Assembly (NCBI GenBank): GCA_026315105.1
Contig: CM048746.1
Span: forward strand, 142,582,730-142,646,729
Length of the DNA: 64,000 nucleotides
From: Locusta migratoria
Taxonomy: Eukaryota > Arthropoda > Insecta > Orthoptera > Acrididae
Reading direction: 5' to 3'
Part shown: positions 53,455 through 64,000 of the stretch, in pieces
How the letters are laid out: every line of letters begins with the position of its first letter
Position numbering within the stretch: position 1 is the stretch's first letter
Translations under genes and position numbers: made by a program
The notes under the pieces: model-generated
Told to the model about the DNA's origin: nothing
What the model saw: the letters and a program-made list of their open reading frames with translations, nothing else
Databases searched by the model: none

Positions 53455-54269
53455 TTAACCCTTTATTTGGTAGTGTTGCTCTCAAGCAACATCAAATTTG
53501 AGCGTGGTTTTTTGCAACATGTTTCAATTTTCGTCCTCGGGCGGGCAATAGTACTTGGAAACAACATTTGAGCTCTCGAATACGGCGATGCTTCATTGTC
53601 TTTTGCGAAAAATTTCGACATAATCTGAATTTTTCAACGACACTGCAAGCATTAGTTACTGGGGCACTACTCTCTTTCAATTTTGTGACGATTTTTTTTT
53701 TTTACGATCAATGGAAAACTACTTTTAAAAGGAAAGAGGAAGCTTTGACGGTAATTTCTTATGAAAAAGTGTTGGCAAATTTTTATCTGGGAAACTGCAA
53801 ATGGGCTGATGTTTATAGGGAAGAGGAGGACCACAGCTAAATTCACAACCAGCCCACAAGAAGAAGAAAACAGCATCTCCTGTAGGAGTGAATGATGTAC
53901 GATGTGACAGATATAATAATATTTATCAATTGCCAGTTTATGGGCCAAAAACACTGGCAATTGAGATGAACGTCAAAATTGCGGGATTGTTATGGACTTT
54001 TGAACCAAAAATGGATTTGTTAGCAGACTTTTCACATGAAATATTCCAAATTAAAACCATTTCTACAACTGTAGGAACAATAGCGTAGTGTTTATATTGT
54101 ATCACCAACGCGATTTTTTGTGCAATGTTACTTACAGGCAGGAATATATTTTGAAAAAAAAAAAAAAAAAAAATCATATGAAATTGTTCACATCGGGCTA
54201 AGCGTGTCATTTAAGTAACTTAATATTTTTTCTTTGCTTGATTTGTGTTTGTGCCAAATAAAGGGTTAA
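53455..54269 (+). mobile_element. piggyBac-like remnant
   Basis: Bounded by 'ttaaccctttatttgg' (53455-53470) and 'ccaaataaagggttaa' (54254-54269): a 12-bp perfect terminal repeat beginning CCC with TTAA duplicated outside, the hallmark of piggyBac. At about 53895-53945 the plus strand reads 'VNDVRCDRYNNIYQLPVYGP', comparable with the conserved C-terminal 'vRxDxxxHxPvy' region of piggyBac transposases. Most of the coding sequence, including the DDD core, is deleted; frame 53568-53840 may be another decayed piece. A poly-A tract lies at about 54154-54172. Confidence 0.75.
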
Positions 54270-54468
54270 CAAATGTTCAAATGTTTGTACAGCTTATGGG
54301 ACTTAACTACGGGGTCATCAGTCCCTAAACTTACAAACTACTTATGAACTAGCTAACACTACGGACGGCACAAACATCCATGCCCGAGGGGGGATTCGAA
54401 TCCCCGACCGTAGTGGGCGTGCAGACGGTGACTGAAGCGCCTCAGTCCACTCGGCCACCGCTGCCGGC
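54269..54468 (-). mobile_element. tRNA-derived SINE at the piggyBac end
   Basis: Minus-strand head 'gccggcagcggtggccgagt' near 54468, B box 'ggggattcgaatcccccctc', body 'gggactgatgaccccgtagt', tail 'caaacatttgaacatttgtt'. TSD 'taaagggtta' at 54259-54268 and 54469-54478, that is, the insertion target is the piggyBac-like terminal repeat itself. Confidence 0.93.
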
Positions 54469-54478
54469 TAAAGGGTTA

Positions 54479-55027
54479 GCTAATTAATTAATTTTATAAG
54501 AGAACTCTCTATGTAACTATTGTCACTTGAGTGGAGATTGAGCAAGTACCAGAATACAGTGCGTTTCCTGAGCTTTTTTTGTGTGGTTTTGGTATATGGC
54601 GCGCTAGCCGTTCAGTGACACAGTGGGGCTGTTCGGGTTAACGACCGAGTCTGGCAGGCAGAGTTTGGCGTCCACGCAGATGCTGCCAGAATGTTGCGGT
54701 ATCCCGCAGCCCAGGGTCCCTGGGGGCGCGTTGGCCGTTACCGGACGCTCGCCTCGCCCCCTTCTGCGCTTTCGGTGCGCAAACGGCGTTCGTTAGTGGC
54801 GGGGCGTCGCCGCGCGCCGCTACCTGAACCTACTGAGGCAGCGCCAGGGCCTTCGCTAGTCCATCTCGAGTTCTGAGATCGTGGCACATCTACAAGCTGG
54901 GCCACTTCACTCCCCAAAGCAACAACCGCCTCTGCGTCACACACGGGCACTAGCATCGTTCGAGTGGCGCTGCTAACGGTCTGGAACGGTTTGAGGCGTT
55001 CGAGTGGCACTTTTGACTCTTTCTGAC
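54479..55027. other. Unassigned interval with a CpG-rich block
   Basis: 54600-55010 is strongly G/C- and CpG-rich ('cgtcgccgcgcgccgc', 'ggacgctcgcctcgccccc'). Frames on both strands (54691-54876, 54738-55010) are composition-driven and unrecognised. It could be a promoter/5' exon island or a fragment of a G/C-rich repeat. Confidence 0.4.
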
Positions 55028-55825
55028 GATAGTGAAGTCAACAGAGGATCAAAAGCAACTGCAAAGCGATTTAGACAAAATTTATACTTGGTGCGAAAAT
55101 TGGCAATTGACACTAAAAAAAGAAAAGTGTGAAGTAATACACATGACCACTAAAAGAAATCCGCCGAACATTACGCGATAAATCAGTCAAACCTTAAGGT
55201 CGTAAATTCTACCAAATACCTAGGAGTTACAATTACGAACAACTTTGACTGGAAAGAACACATAGAAAATATTGTGGGGAAGGCGAACCAAAGGTTACGT
55301 TTCATTGGCAGAACGCTTAGAAGATGCACCAGCTCCACCAAAGAGACTGCCTACATCACACTTGTGCGTCCTCTCCTAGAGTACTGTTGCCCCTTGTGGG
55401 ACCCTCACCAGGTGGGACTGACGGAAGATATTGAGAAGGTTCAGAGAAGGGCAGCTCGTTTTGTTTTATCACGTCACGGGGGAGGGGGGGGAGGGAGCGT
55501 CACGGAAATGTTGCACGAATTGGGGTGGAAATCATTAAAAGAAAGACGTTATTCATTGCGGCGTGATCTGTTTGCGAAATTTCAATCACCGACTTTTAGT
55601 TCTGAATGTGAAAATATTTTGCTAGCACCCACCTACTTAAGGAGACATGACCATCCCAATAAAATAAGAGAAATCAGATCGAAAATGGAACGATTTAGGT
55701 GTTCTTTCTTCCCGCGCGCTATTAGAGAATGGAACGGTAGAGAAAAGTTATGAAAGTGGTTAATAAACCCTCTGCCAGGCACTTAAATGTGATTTGCAGA
55801 GTATCTATGTAGAAATAGATATCTG
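55028..55825 (+). pseudogene. LINE RT C-terminal part and 3' end (family A, copy 3)
   Basis: 'QSDLDKIYTWCENWQLTLKK' near 55050, then 'MTTKRNP', 'STKYLGVTITNNFDWKEH' and the frame 55274-55753 'MGKANQRLRFIGRTLRRC', 'LVRPLLEYCCPLWDPHQV', 'KRFVLSRH'-like sequence and 'WNGREKL'. A G-rich expansion inserts a run of glycines near 55485. The 3' end is 'gagtatctatgtagaaatag'. Closest to copy 2 at 22990. 'tctgac' on both sides (55022-55027 and 55822-55827) may be its TSD. Confidence 0.92.
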
Positions 55826-57344
55826 ACTGACCAATCAGGTGTTCGAGTGGCGGAGCTGATAGTTTTCCGACCATTTGTTTAACTCAGCGGATTTTCGTCA
55901 AACTGTTTTCTGACTGACTCCAAAGCGTTTAACAAGCCTCCTCCAAAAGACAAGCCCGCATATTTACGAAGAGGTTTGTGTTCTAAGTCTTCGATTTTCT
56001 CTTGATTGAGGCTGAGCTTTGTATATTAGACAGGCATTCTTTCAATTTATGTGGCCTTCTAATACAGTACGTCCCCTTACTATTATATCCATACATACTA
56101 TAAGTGAAAGGTGTGGAAATTTTCATAACATACGAATTTAAAGATGAATGCGTATGTTTTTACAGTTTGGATTGTGATATATTCGCCTGAAAATGAAGTC
56201 AAAATAGTTCTACTGAGATTTTCTGGGCCATCTGTAAATGAAGTGATTGACACATAAGAATAATATAGTTCACAACAGGCATTAGCAGTGATAGATTTTT
56301 ATAACCGACATCTAGCTTTATATGTGCCACTATAGCGTCTCACAATTACTGTTCCATGTTTCTCCTTGTGGTTATATATTATAGAAATCTATTAGTGCCA
56401 ATGTGGGCGTTTCTACACTAAATGTGTAACTTCTGGGAAAATCATATACGATGATAATTCTTGCACAACACCTGCAAATTGTTGTATATTAATTTGTATG
56501 TTTCATTTTTAAATTTTATTGTAACTCATAATAATGGGACAAAATGCATATGAAGTTGTATGTTGCCAAATATTCCTTTCACACACAACTATCCCAATTT
56601 ACCTCATTTTTATATGAGGTTTTGTCAGGTTAAATTGGCTACATTATTTATAAATAGGGGGACATGTTTACGTATATTTTGCGTTTTGTCGAAGTTTATG
56701 ATCAGAATGTATTCCACAATGTATTTCTAATGGCGGAATTCACACTGTCCATCGCCGGTCCGTTACCTCACGTCAACATGAGCTTTCTCAAGAAGAATGT
56801 TTTGATGGAACGGTCGTCTGGTAACATCGCGACTCGCAAGTTAACCTAGTTTCGTCACGCGATTTTCATTTTATACTCGACAGTTACACGGTTTGCAGGC
56901 AAATGTGTCTTGTTAATCTTTATTATTACACTTTGGTTTAACGGTAAATTGCAAATGTTTCATGACGACTGAAATAGTTTTCTCAATTGAGAAATACATA
57001 ACATATCGCCATCACTTTCAACGTCGGTAAAGAGCAAATAAACCAATTCGCGCTATGGGTGGCCAAACTCCGAAACAGATGAAATAAGCGTTCGAGTTGG
57101 CTTCGGAGTTGGAAACTGTCAAAAAGCGTGTCAATATCAGCGTTTAGGCCACTCGAACGAACCTAACGACTTCCGGTTATCTCGCTGGTGCTGTAGTTCG
57201 TTACTTTCGAAGGGCTGAACGTGTGTTGTATAATTTCAGCTTGCAAGTAGTAAGGGCCTTGTTAGGTTTTAGATACGAATGATGTAGGGAAATATTTTAC
57301 ACATTTTCTTCGTTTTTTGGCCTCGTTTTCCGCAGTTGCAGTTA
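55826..57344. other. Unassigned interval
   Basis: About 1.5 kb, A/T-rich. Three 'gttcgag'/'ctcgaac' phrases (55850, 57082, 57153) echo 'gcgttcgagtggcact' at 54998, so low-copy sequence may run under the LINE insertion. No gene recognised. Confidence 0.35.
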
Positions 57345-57886
57345 TACAATTTGTATAGGTTATGGGACCGACTTATGCAACTGTAAATTAGTCTACTTTA
57401 GACCAAACGCGTTTCGCTTTATTCTAAAGCATCTTCAGTGGTTAGCTGCACAAGAAATGGTTTGTATTACATTATTTGTTTGATTTTTTACTACTTTCTA
57501 TCCGTGACAGTTCTCATGCAATTGGATTGTTTTGATTCTGAATAAATTGGACTATTAATATTAGTCACGAAATTTTGTTTTCCTCTTCATGTGTGATTTG
57601 TAGCACATTGCCACTTGCTGTCACTGCTTATGTTTACACTATTTACACTTTTTACAGTAACACTTCTTACAAAAGGTTTTGAAAAATAGCCATTTCTGTG
57701 GCCTGGCAGGCTCTGTATGTCATTTTTTTTGTTTCTGTTTATTGTCTGTGTGTGTTCTTTGCTTTCGAGTTCTTTGGTTCGTGCTGTGAGGTGTGCTTTT
57801 GTTTCGTTTCTGTCAAAACAGCAACTTTCTGTGTGATGTTCTGAGTGTATTGTGTGTTTATAAATACGATTTTAGTTCAACTAGCG

Positions 57887-57981
<95 letters not shown>

Positions 57982-58768
57982 TTTGAGAGAGAGATTCTGA
58001 TTTTCTCCAGGTGTCTATGTGTGGGCAGGGATTCGTTATTGTTGTTGTTTTATGTGGTCGTATTATGTGGTGGTTTTTAGGGTGGGAGATACATAATACG
58101 ACCACATAAAACAACAACAACAAATCGCTGCCCACACATACACACCTGCAGAAAATCAGAATCTCTCTCTCTCACACACCCATACACACACACACACACA
58201 GAAAGTCGCTAGTTGAAATAAAATCATATTTCTAAACACACAATACAGTCAGAACATCACACACAAAGTTGCTAGCAGACGCCTGTTTTGACAGAAACGA
58301 AACAAAAACACGCCTCACAGCACGACCCAAAGAACTCGAAAGCAAAGAACATACACACAGACAATAAACAGAAACAAAACAAACGACCTACAGAACCTGC
58401 CAGGCCACAAAATGGCTATTTTTCAAAAACTTTTGTAAGAAGTGTTACTGTAAAAAGTGTAAATAGTGTAAATATAAGCAGTGACAGCAAGTGGGAATGT
58501 GCTGCAAATCAAACATGAAGAGGAAAACATAAAAAAATCGTCAGTAGTATTAGTAGTCCAATTTATTCAAAATCAATACAATCCAATTGCATGAGACTGT
58601 TACCGATCGAATGTAGTAAAAAATCAAACAAATAATGTAATAAAAACCATATCTTGTACAGCTGCCCACTGAAGATGCTTTAGAAGAAAGCAAAACGCGT
58701 CTGGTCTAAAGTAAACTTATTTACAGTTGCATAAGACGGTCCCATAACCTATACAAAAATATTTTATC
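57345..58768. mobile_element. Giant foldback (1.4-kb palindrome), family 4
   Basis: Left arm (57345-58078) and right arm (58092-58768) are reverse complements over about 680-730 bases: 'tataggttatgggaccg' against 'cggtcccataacctata' at the ends, 'ggtcgtattatgtggtgg' against 'catacgaccaca'-type sequence at the centre near 58085. The (TC)n/(TG)n in the left arm and the shorter (AC)n/(TC)n in the right have diverged in length. Core motif 'cactgaagatgctttagaa' with 'gaaacgcgtttggtc' near both ends. No protein frame except mirrored low-complexity ones. Confidence 0.95.
57889..57985. repeat. (TC)n(TG)n compound microsatellite
   Basis: About 60 bases of TC then about 35 of TG inside the left arm of the palindrome. 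The right arm has only short counterparts at about 58160-58200, which shows unequal slippage after the arms formed. Confidence 0.95.
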
Positions 58769-59811
58769 TTCTTCTTCTTCAGTTATTAGGCAGGAATTGC
58801 CTGGAAGGGATCGTCGGAACTGGGAAACTTCTACCTGTTGGTGATAAACGGAAGACTCGAACTGGGCAACTGTCCCCAAAGTGCCGCCTGAGTGGCACGC
58901 ACAAACTGGGCAACTCGGCAACTCCTGCCTGTTCCTGGCAGACCGACTGCACTATCTCGCAAAAGGCTTCCAAATTTGAACTTACCAAGTGCGCAACCTC
59001 TGTCCCTATTTGTAAAAGTTCTTGAGGAAAATGTCAATACTGTGCCAAGTAACAAGATATTAAAAAAAAAATTATATACAAATACAAATATTTTATTACA
59101 AATTTCACAGACAAAGATATTTGCAGAAAACAAAAGCATTTAGTTTTGCTCATATCCTGCTCACGGCTGCTTGGTATGAAACGAACTTTACAAAGTCTAA
59201 TTTGTCAAATCTCACCATTCCTATTACGGTCTTTCAACCAAAGCGCCGGCTTCTGTTTTTAGAGAATTAGATATAATTTTCCTGTTAACAAGTCTTCTGC
59301 AACAGGTGCGTGGTCATGAGTGCCTTTCAAACGCGAAAATATGTGTTCGCTGCCTACTGTAAATAACTTAAAACAGCACACCACAAACGTTTACCACAGC
59401 TTCGCCATCCACGTTCTTCCATTGCTACTATTCTTCTGTAACGTTTGAATTTATAACCGTCACTGATCAAATGTGTATTACCACGATCACTAATAACAGG
59501 TTGCAGATCGTGACTTTCTGCCTTATTATTCGCTTCCATGATTAAACTGAAGTACAAAACGAAACACTGCGTGATTCTACACAGATGTCAGCGAGCTGGA
59601 ATCATTCGCAGGACTAACGAGTTCAGTGAGGGCCAGAAACGCCTTGAGCCGAACAGTCCTGCTACCTGCGAGCGGAAGTTGCCCCGTTCGAGTGTGGGAT
59701 TAACTGTCTATCCAGAGAACCATTCTAATGGCCACTAAAAGTTGCTCAGTTCGGGCACATCTGTGGTTCGGGCCTGCCCGCCTGAAACGGTCCGGACTGT
59801 ATACCTATTAC
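58769..59811. other. Unassigned interval
   Basis: About 1 kb. 58790-58990 contains repeated 'gggcaact' and 'cctgcctgttc' phrases, and 59600-59800 has similar 'cctgctacctgcgag'. No recognised protein or named repeat. Confidence 0.35.
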
Positions 59812-60470
59812 AGTTCTATCTAATTATGCTGAAGCGATAGCTCCTCGCTTAACAGCCATATACAACCGCTATCTCAATGAAGGATCTGTACCAAAATATT
59901 GGGAAGTTGCACAGGTCACACCTATATTCAAGACAGGCAGTAAGAGTAACCCACTAAACTACAGGCGTATTTCATTGACGTCAATTTGTAGTAGCGTTTT
60001 GGAACATATCCTGTATTCAAATATTATGTATTATCTCGAACAGAATGATCTATTGACCCGAGGTCAACACGGATTTAGAAAATATCGTTCATGAGAAACA
60101 CAACTAGCTAATTACTCACACGAATTGGAGTGCTATCGACAAGGGTTCTCAAATTGATTCCGTATTTCTTGATTTCCAGAAGGCTTTTGACCTCACAAAC
60201 GGCTTTTAATCAAATTGTGTTGTTATGGTATGTCCCCCCAAATTTGCGACTGGATAGGGGATTTCCTGTCAGAGAGGACACAGTTTGTAGTAATCGATGG
60301 TAAGGCATCGAGTAAAACTGAGGTGATGTCGGGCGTTCCACAGGGTAGTGTTATTGGTCCTTTGCTGTTCCTTATTTACATAAACGATCTGGGAAAAATC
60401 TAAGCAGCTCTCTTAGAATGTTTGCAGATGACGCCGCCATTTACCGACTAGTAAACTCTTTCACATATAT
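59812..60470 (+). pseudogene. LINE reverse transcriptase, N-terminal half to active site
   Basis: Plus strand: 'AIAPRLTAIYNRYLNEGSVP', 'VAQVTPIFKTGSKSNPLNYR', 'QNDLLTRGQHGFRKYRS', then after frame changes 'QICDWIGDFLSERTQFVVI' and 'VMSGVPQGSVIGPLLFLIYI' (60215-60403), and 'MFADDAAIYRLVN' (60420-60460, catalytic FADD). The block order is that of CR1/Jockey-type RT. It stops just after the active site, the reverse of copies A and B, which start near there. Five or more disabling changes. Confidence 0.9.
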
Positions 60471-61288
60471 AAGACTTTTAATGTATCACTACACAAGGTT
60501 CTAGTTGAGAGTTGTAAGAGGAGATAAAAGAAGAGGAGGAACTTAAAGTAGAGTGGGGAAGGTGGAGATGAGTGTGGCGATGAAATGGAGAGGAAGGTTG
60601 TTAAAATGCACAGACGGAGTTTTAAGGAGGATCGAACGAGGGTAGTGATGGGGTTTGGTGGGAGATGTGCTTGGTCGGGGAAGAAGTAATGCACTGAGGT
60701 GTGAGGAAGATTTGGACAAAGAAAGGGGAACGAAGAGAGGGACAGAAAAAGGGGGCATAGACGAGGATAGTAGGGAGCTTAGGAGATACATCCAATTCCC
60801 ATTCACAAAGCAATACGAAATTACACATTTTAGAAATGTCTGTTTTCTCTTTTCTTTCTTTTACATTCAATTAATCTGTAACCAGCCACAGCAACTCGTG
60901 GCCGAATACAGATAGTGTGTAATATAGGTACTCATAAACGCAGAGTACAGAAATTTTCGATATGTATCGAAATCAAACGGATGAGATCGGCCCAAAATTG
61001 AATGTACTACCATTACGATGAATTAATATGAAATTGATTCAATACAAAACTTAAAAATATTATCACCTACGAAAAGACAATGGGACAGTGTCATCACCAA
61101 TGAGCCAAACCTTTGAAAGTTACAGGTACTTCACGATGTGTAGCAAAAAAAAAAAAAAAAAAGTATGTAAAATGCGTTCTCTGTGAACGCAAATCGTACT
61201 GCACGTGTACTTATCGCGCAGACATTCAAGCTATATACCACCGTCTCCCGTCTCACAGCGCAGCAAAGCAGAAAACACCGTCATAAGA
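60471..61288. other. Unassigned interval
   Basis: About 800 bases. 60500-60790 is purine-rich on the plus strand (GA-rich, 'gagaggaaggttg', 'ggaagaagtaatgc'), producing long pyrimidine-coded frames on the minus strand that I regard as composition artefacts. A17 run at 61145-61161. Confidence 0.35.

Positions 61289-61338
<50 letters not shown>
61289..61338. repeat. Poly-A tract (about 50 bases)
   Basis: Uninterrupted A run. The 150 bases upstream show no known SINE or LINE 3' end, so its origin is open. Confidence 0.93.
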
Positions 61339-61340
<2 letters not shown>

Positions 61341-63750
61341 GTAGCACGAAAGAGTCCTCTTTAAATTCACGTATCAGCATTTTCGGCGAGTCGGAAAGCG
61401 AGTTAATTAGCTTCCACAGCCAGAACTCGACAGCTCGTAACTGATACTACTAGTTGCAGACTTTCGTCTTTACAGTGTGCATGCGATTATTAATTGAATA
61501 AATAATTGATTTGGAGAAGCAGTTTGTTACATATTGCAATGTTACAGTGGACTTCAAAATTGCCAACACGTTTTGAATATTCGTAAGAGCAACTCGTTTC
61601 TTAACACTCGTATTACACGTAACGTATTCTGGGCGTGTCTGCATACGTGCAGATGTGGATGCTCACTTGTTTGTGTGTGTTAGTACCGTTATTTCGAGTC
61701 GTATTAGTTTGTGGTTTATCGGTATTAAGGACTTTCATTTCAGAATATCCCAATGAACATCAAATTCTCGTTACCTTTGCACCTCGAAACATCCAGTAAT
61801 GACTAAAACTAGTAATTTACAGACAGTGTGCTACACAAATATAACGAACAGTCGCGTTTATGCCAAAGTTCTCCGTAGCTGCATGTTTACTACCAGTTAT
61901 CATAATCGCCTTTGTCGAACCGTAACTGTGATTACGGGCTAACTGTGTTATCTATGTACACGCAGGCAACATGCTACATAAATACAGCGTTTCAGTGGCA
62001 TTGACCGACATGTGGAAACCTGAAAAAGACCACACAGTTAAATGCAAGCATAAGCTACTTTATTTTCTATATCATCAGAATGATTTTCATACATTTAATT
62101 TTGTGAATATTTTACAATGAGTTGCAAGATTGAATATCATCATAAACGACGTAATAATTAGAGAAGCTAATAAGTAATTTTGATTGTGATAATGAATACT
62201 AGTAAATACTGAATGAATGAATTATTAGTTAGACCATTAGTGAATTGGTCAAAAGTTAAGTTCCTTGTCGGTCCAAGTTAGACATTTTGGACACTTATCT
62301 GTCTATAACACCGGCTAATAATAGAAATTCGACTTTATACTTTACCCCTTTTAATAGGATTTAAAATGTGCACCATCGTGCAATCTAATGGAAAATAATC
62401 TGGTTTTATTTCGTCTCCCGAATGTATGCTAAGTTCTTCGAGTGAGAGTGAAACCTATGGAAGTGCAGTTCAAAAGTAAATGTGCGATTATGAAAAATAA
62501 AAGGCCGCAAGACTAAATTAAGTAAAATTAATTGCAAGGGTATGTATAGTAAACGCAATAAGTTAACTGTTAAATGAAATTCATTTCAGTAAGAATGATG
62601 TTTTGTCACGGGACAGGCGAAACCACTGCAAACACAAGCAGTGTAAACAGTTGTAAACTGAACGGCTTTCTGTTCAAGTATAATGAAAAGTAAACTACTT
62701 CACAATGAAGATTAGCAATAGTTTTAGTGAGTAGGAACAGAATGATACTGGAACAGTGTCAAGGAACACGCGAAAATTACTGAACATTGGGAAAAGACGA
62801 GGTCTTAAAATTTCTCGAACTAAAACTTTTGTCACCAAGCTATTATTTTAACTAATTGGACACTACTAGTTGAGATAGACTGCATTAAGGCTTTCTGTTG
62901 CACGGATCATGAGTTGTGTACGGTGCATTTGATCTGATATAACTTAAACCAGTTACTGTAACTTACTGTGCACACACTTCCACAATTGTTTTACTAACAA
63001 ACAGCGCAAACAGAGGAGGTGGACCTAACATATCTGCCTGGAACTAGCTTTTAGACTAACACTTTCATCACTAAACAGTAGCAACATGTACACATCTGAA
63101 TAAATATATAAATATACAATTGCATATCTGTTTAAACAAGCACGCATGTTGATGGCCTATGGCTTTTGTGGCCTATGATCGATATTGCAATGACTGTTTT
63201 TCTAGGATATTTCATATTCTCAGAAAAGGTTTTAATAATTATTGAAATTTATTAATCTTGTAGAATTTTTGAGTAATCATCTTTTACTATACATCGAACT
63301 TGATACCTTTAATCAGAATTTGAAAAACGTCTCACAAACGACTCTTTGCAAAAGCAAAACTATTTATTCACGAAACTCGGCAAATATTTTACTTAGGTTA
63401 ATTATTCATCATTTACAGACTAGGTTAATACTTGGAACTGTTTTGGAATGTCAGTTCGTTTTTATATTCACAGAAATATACAGTTGTATTTACATGTTGA
63501 TGAAATTTTGAACATTTGCTCTCCAAGACCAGAGGAAGCTCGCTATATACACAAGACTTCGTGCGGTGCTTGTTGGGAGGTAACGTACATCGAATTTCGA
63601 CACCTTTTGACCAATAAATGTGTAGTTGGCACATGTACATATGTTTTTATAAAGAAGATTTTTTATACTCCGATAGCTACCGTATGGCGTAGGGTACCTT
63701 GTAATAAACTTAGACACCATTTCAGCGACGACTGTAAAAGTTGGCAGATC
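61339..63750. other. Unassigned A/T-rich interval
   Basis: About 2.4 kb without recognisable repeats or coding sequence; the longest such block in the window. Short frames (63242-63511, 63448-63786) show no domain, and the second runs into the LINE end. It is the best candidate for non-repetitive host intergenic or intronic DNA. Confidence 0.4.
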
Positions 63751-64000
63751 TACATCTACATGGGGTACTCTGCAAATCACATTTAAGTGCCTGGCAGAGG
63801 GTTCATCGAACCAAATTTATACTTTTTTTCACCCATTATGTTCTGGAATAGCGCGCGGAAAGAAAGAACAGCTGAATATCTCCGTTCGATCTCTGATTTC
63901 TCGTATTTTATTCAGATGATCATTTCTACCTATGTAGGCGGGACTCAAAAATATATATCCGCATTCGGAGGAGAATTTTAGCGATTGGAGTTTCGTAAGT
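63751..64000 (-). mobile_element. LINE 3' end (family A-related), cut by window edge
   Basis: On the plus strand '(atctac)n' at 63751-63762, then 'actctgcaaatcacatttaa', 'gtgcctggcagagggttcat', 'cgcgcggaaagaaagaacag' and 'cgtattttattcagatgatc', the same order as the 3' end of copy 2 at 22990-23230. Divergence from copy 2 is clear, so this is a sister family. RT coding sequence would continue beyond 64000. Confidence 0.88.

Noticed and set aside
57793..58135. Serine/leucine- and arginine/glutamate-rich frames near 57.9 kb
   Set aside because: Products of the (TC)n(TG)n microsatellite in the palindrome arm.
60461..60870. Overlapping minus-strand frames rich in Leu/Pro/Ser
   Set aside because: Composition artefacts of a purine-rich plus strand; no domain or conserved start.
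1..64000. A new defence, biosynthetic or other multigene system
   Set aside because: No intact non-transposon gene is recognisable and no conserved gene neighbourhood exists; the organisation is explained by nested mobile elements.

Overview
This is eukaryotic, repeat-dominated DNA, and I recognise no host protein-coding gene in it. The repeats point to an insect, most likely a polyneopteran such as an orthopteran (grasshopper, locust or cricket grade): many tRNA-headed SINEs ending in 'gggactgatgacc...aagtccca...aaacatttgaacat', a second SINE with a 'gcgaggtgg...cttccttcc' layout, a third with a 'gaagtttcatatcag...ctccgctgcagagtg' body, and LINEs with a (GATGTA)n tail. Species cannot be fixed by eye. 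The open reading frames are short; nearly all that resemble known proteins belong to decayed transposons.

Layout. 0-7.2 kb: a LINE endonuclease fragment, SINEs, a foldback element, a degenerate RTE-like LINE tail, and LINE reverse-transcriptase fragments. 10.5-14.9 kb: a long decayed LINE on the minus strand with endonuclease, RT and RNase H, split by a foldback element with a 12-bp target-site duplication (TSD). 15-16 kb: an internally deleted hAT. 17-18.8 kb: a pogo/Tigger-like element carrying a SINE. 19.1-20.6 kb: a 26-bp satellite organised in 390-bp (15-mer) higher-order units. 22.2-22.8 kb: a composite SINE cluster inside one 13-bp TSD. 24.95-28.02 kb: a hAT element related to ZMYM1-like proteins with 8-bp TSD. 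29.7-31.2 kb: an RTE-like LINE and a deleted Tc1-like element. 31.4 and 40.85 kb: two copies of a 575-bp MITE. 32.5-33.9 kb: a Helitron-like pair with one inverted body. 35.4-40.5 kb: Tc1/mariner transposases and a 2.65-kb LINE. 43.4-45.2 kb: a GTF2IRD2-like hAT with a nested SINE, followed by a foldback element. 46-50.3 kb: a 299-bp tandem tRNA-like repeat, an RTE tail, a second copy of the first foldback family, a Tc1-like transposase and a 1.25-kb TIR element. 51-55 kb: SINE-rich DNA and a piggyBac-like remnant. 57.3-58.8 kb: a 1.4-kb near-perfect palindrome. 59.8-60.5 kb and the window's end: further LINE fragments.

Nothing here forms an operon or pathway. What links the sequence is nested transposition: TSDs and interruptions give relative ages (for example a SINE inserted at the end of a piggyBac remnant, and a foldback inserted in a LINE). 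The least expected signals are the five or more foldback elements, several sharing a 'CTGAAGATG-stem-GAAAC' core, the Helitron-like unit with an inverted body, the satellite higher-order array, and SINEs that carry the same non-SINE flank at two loci.
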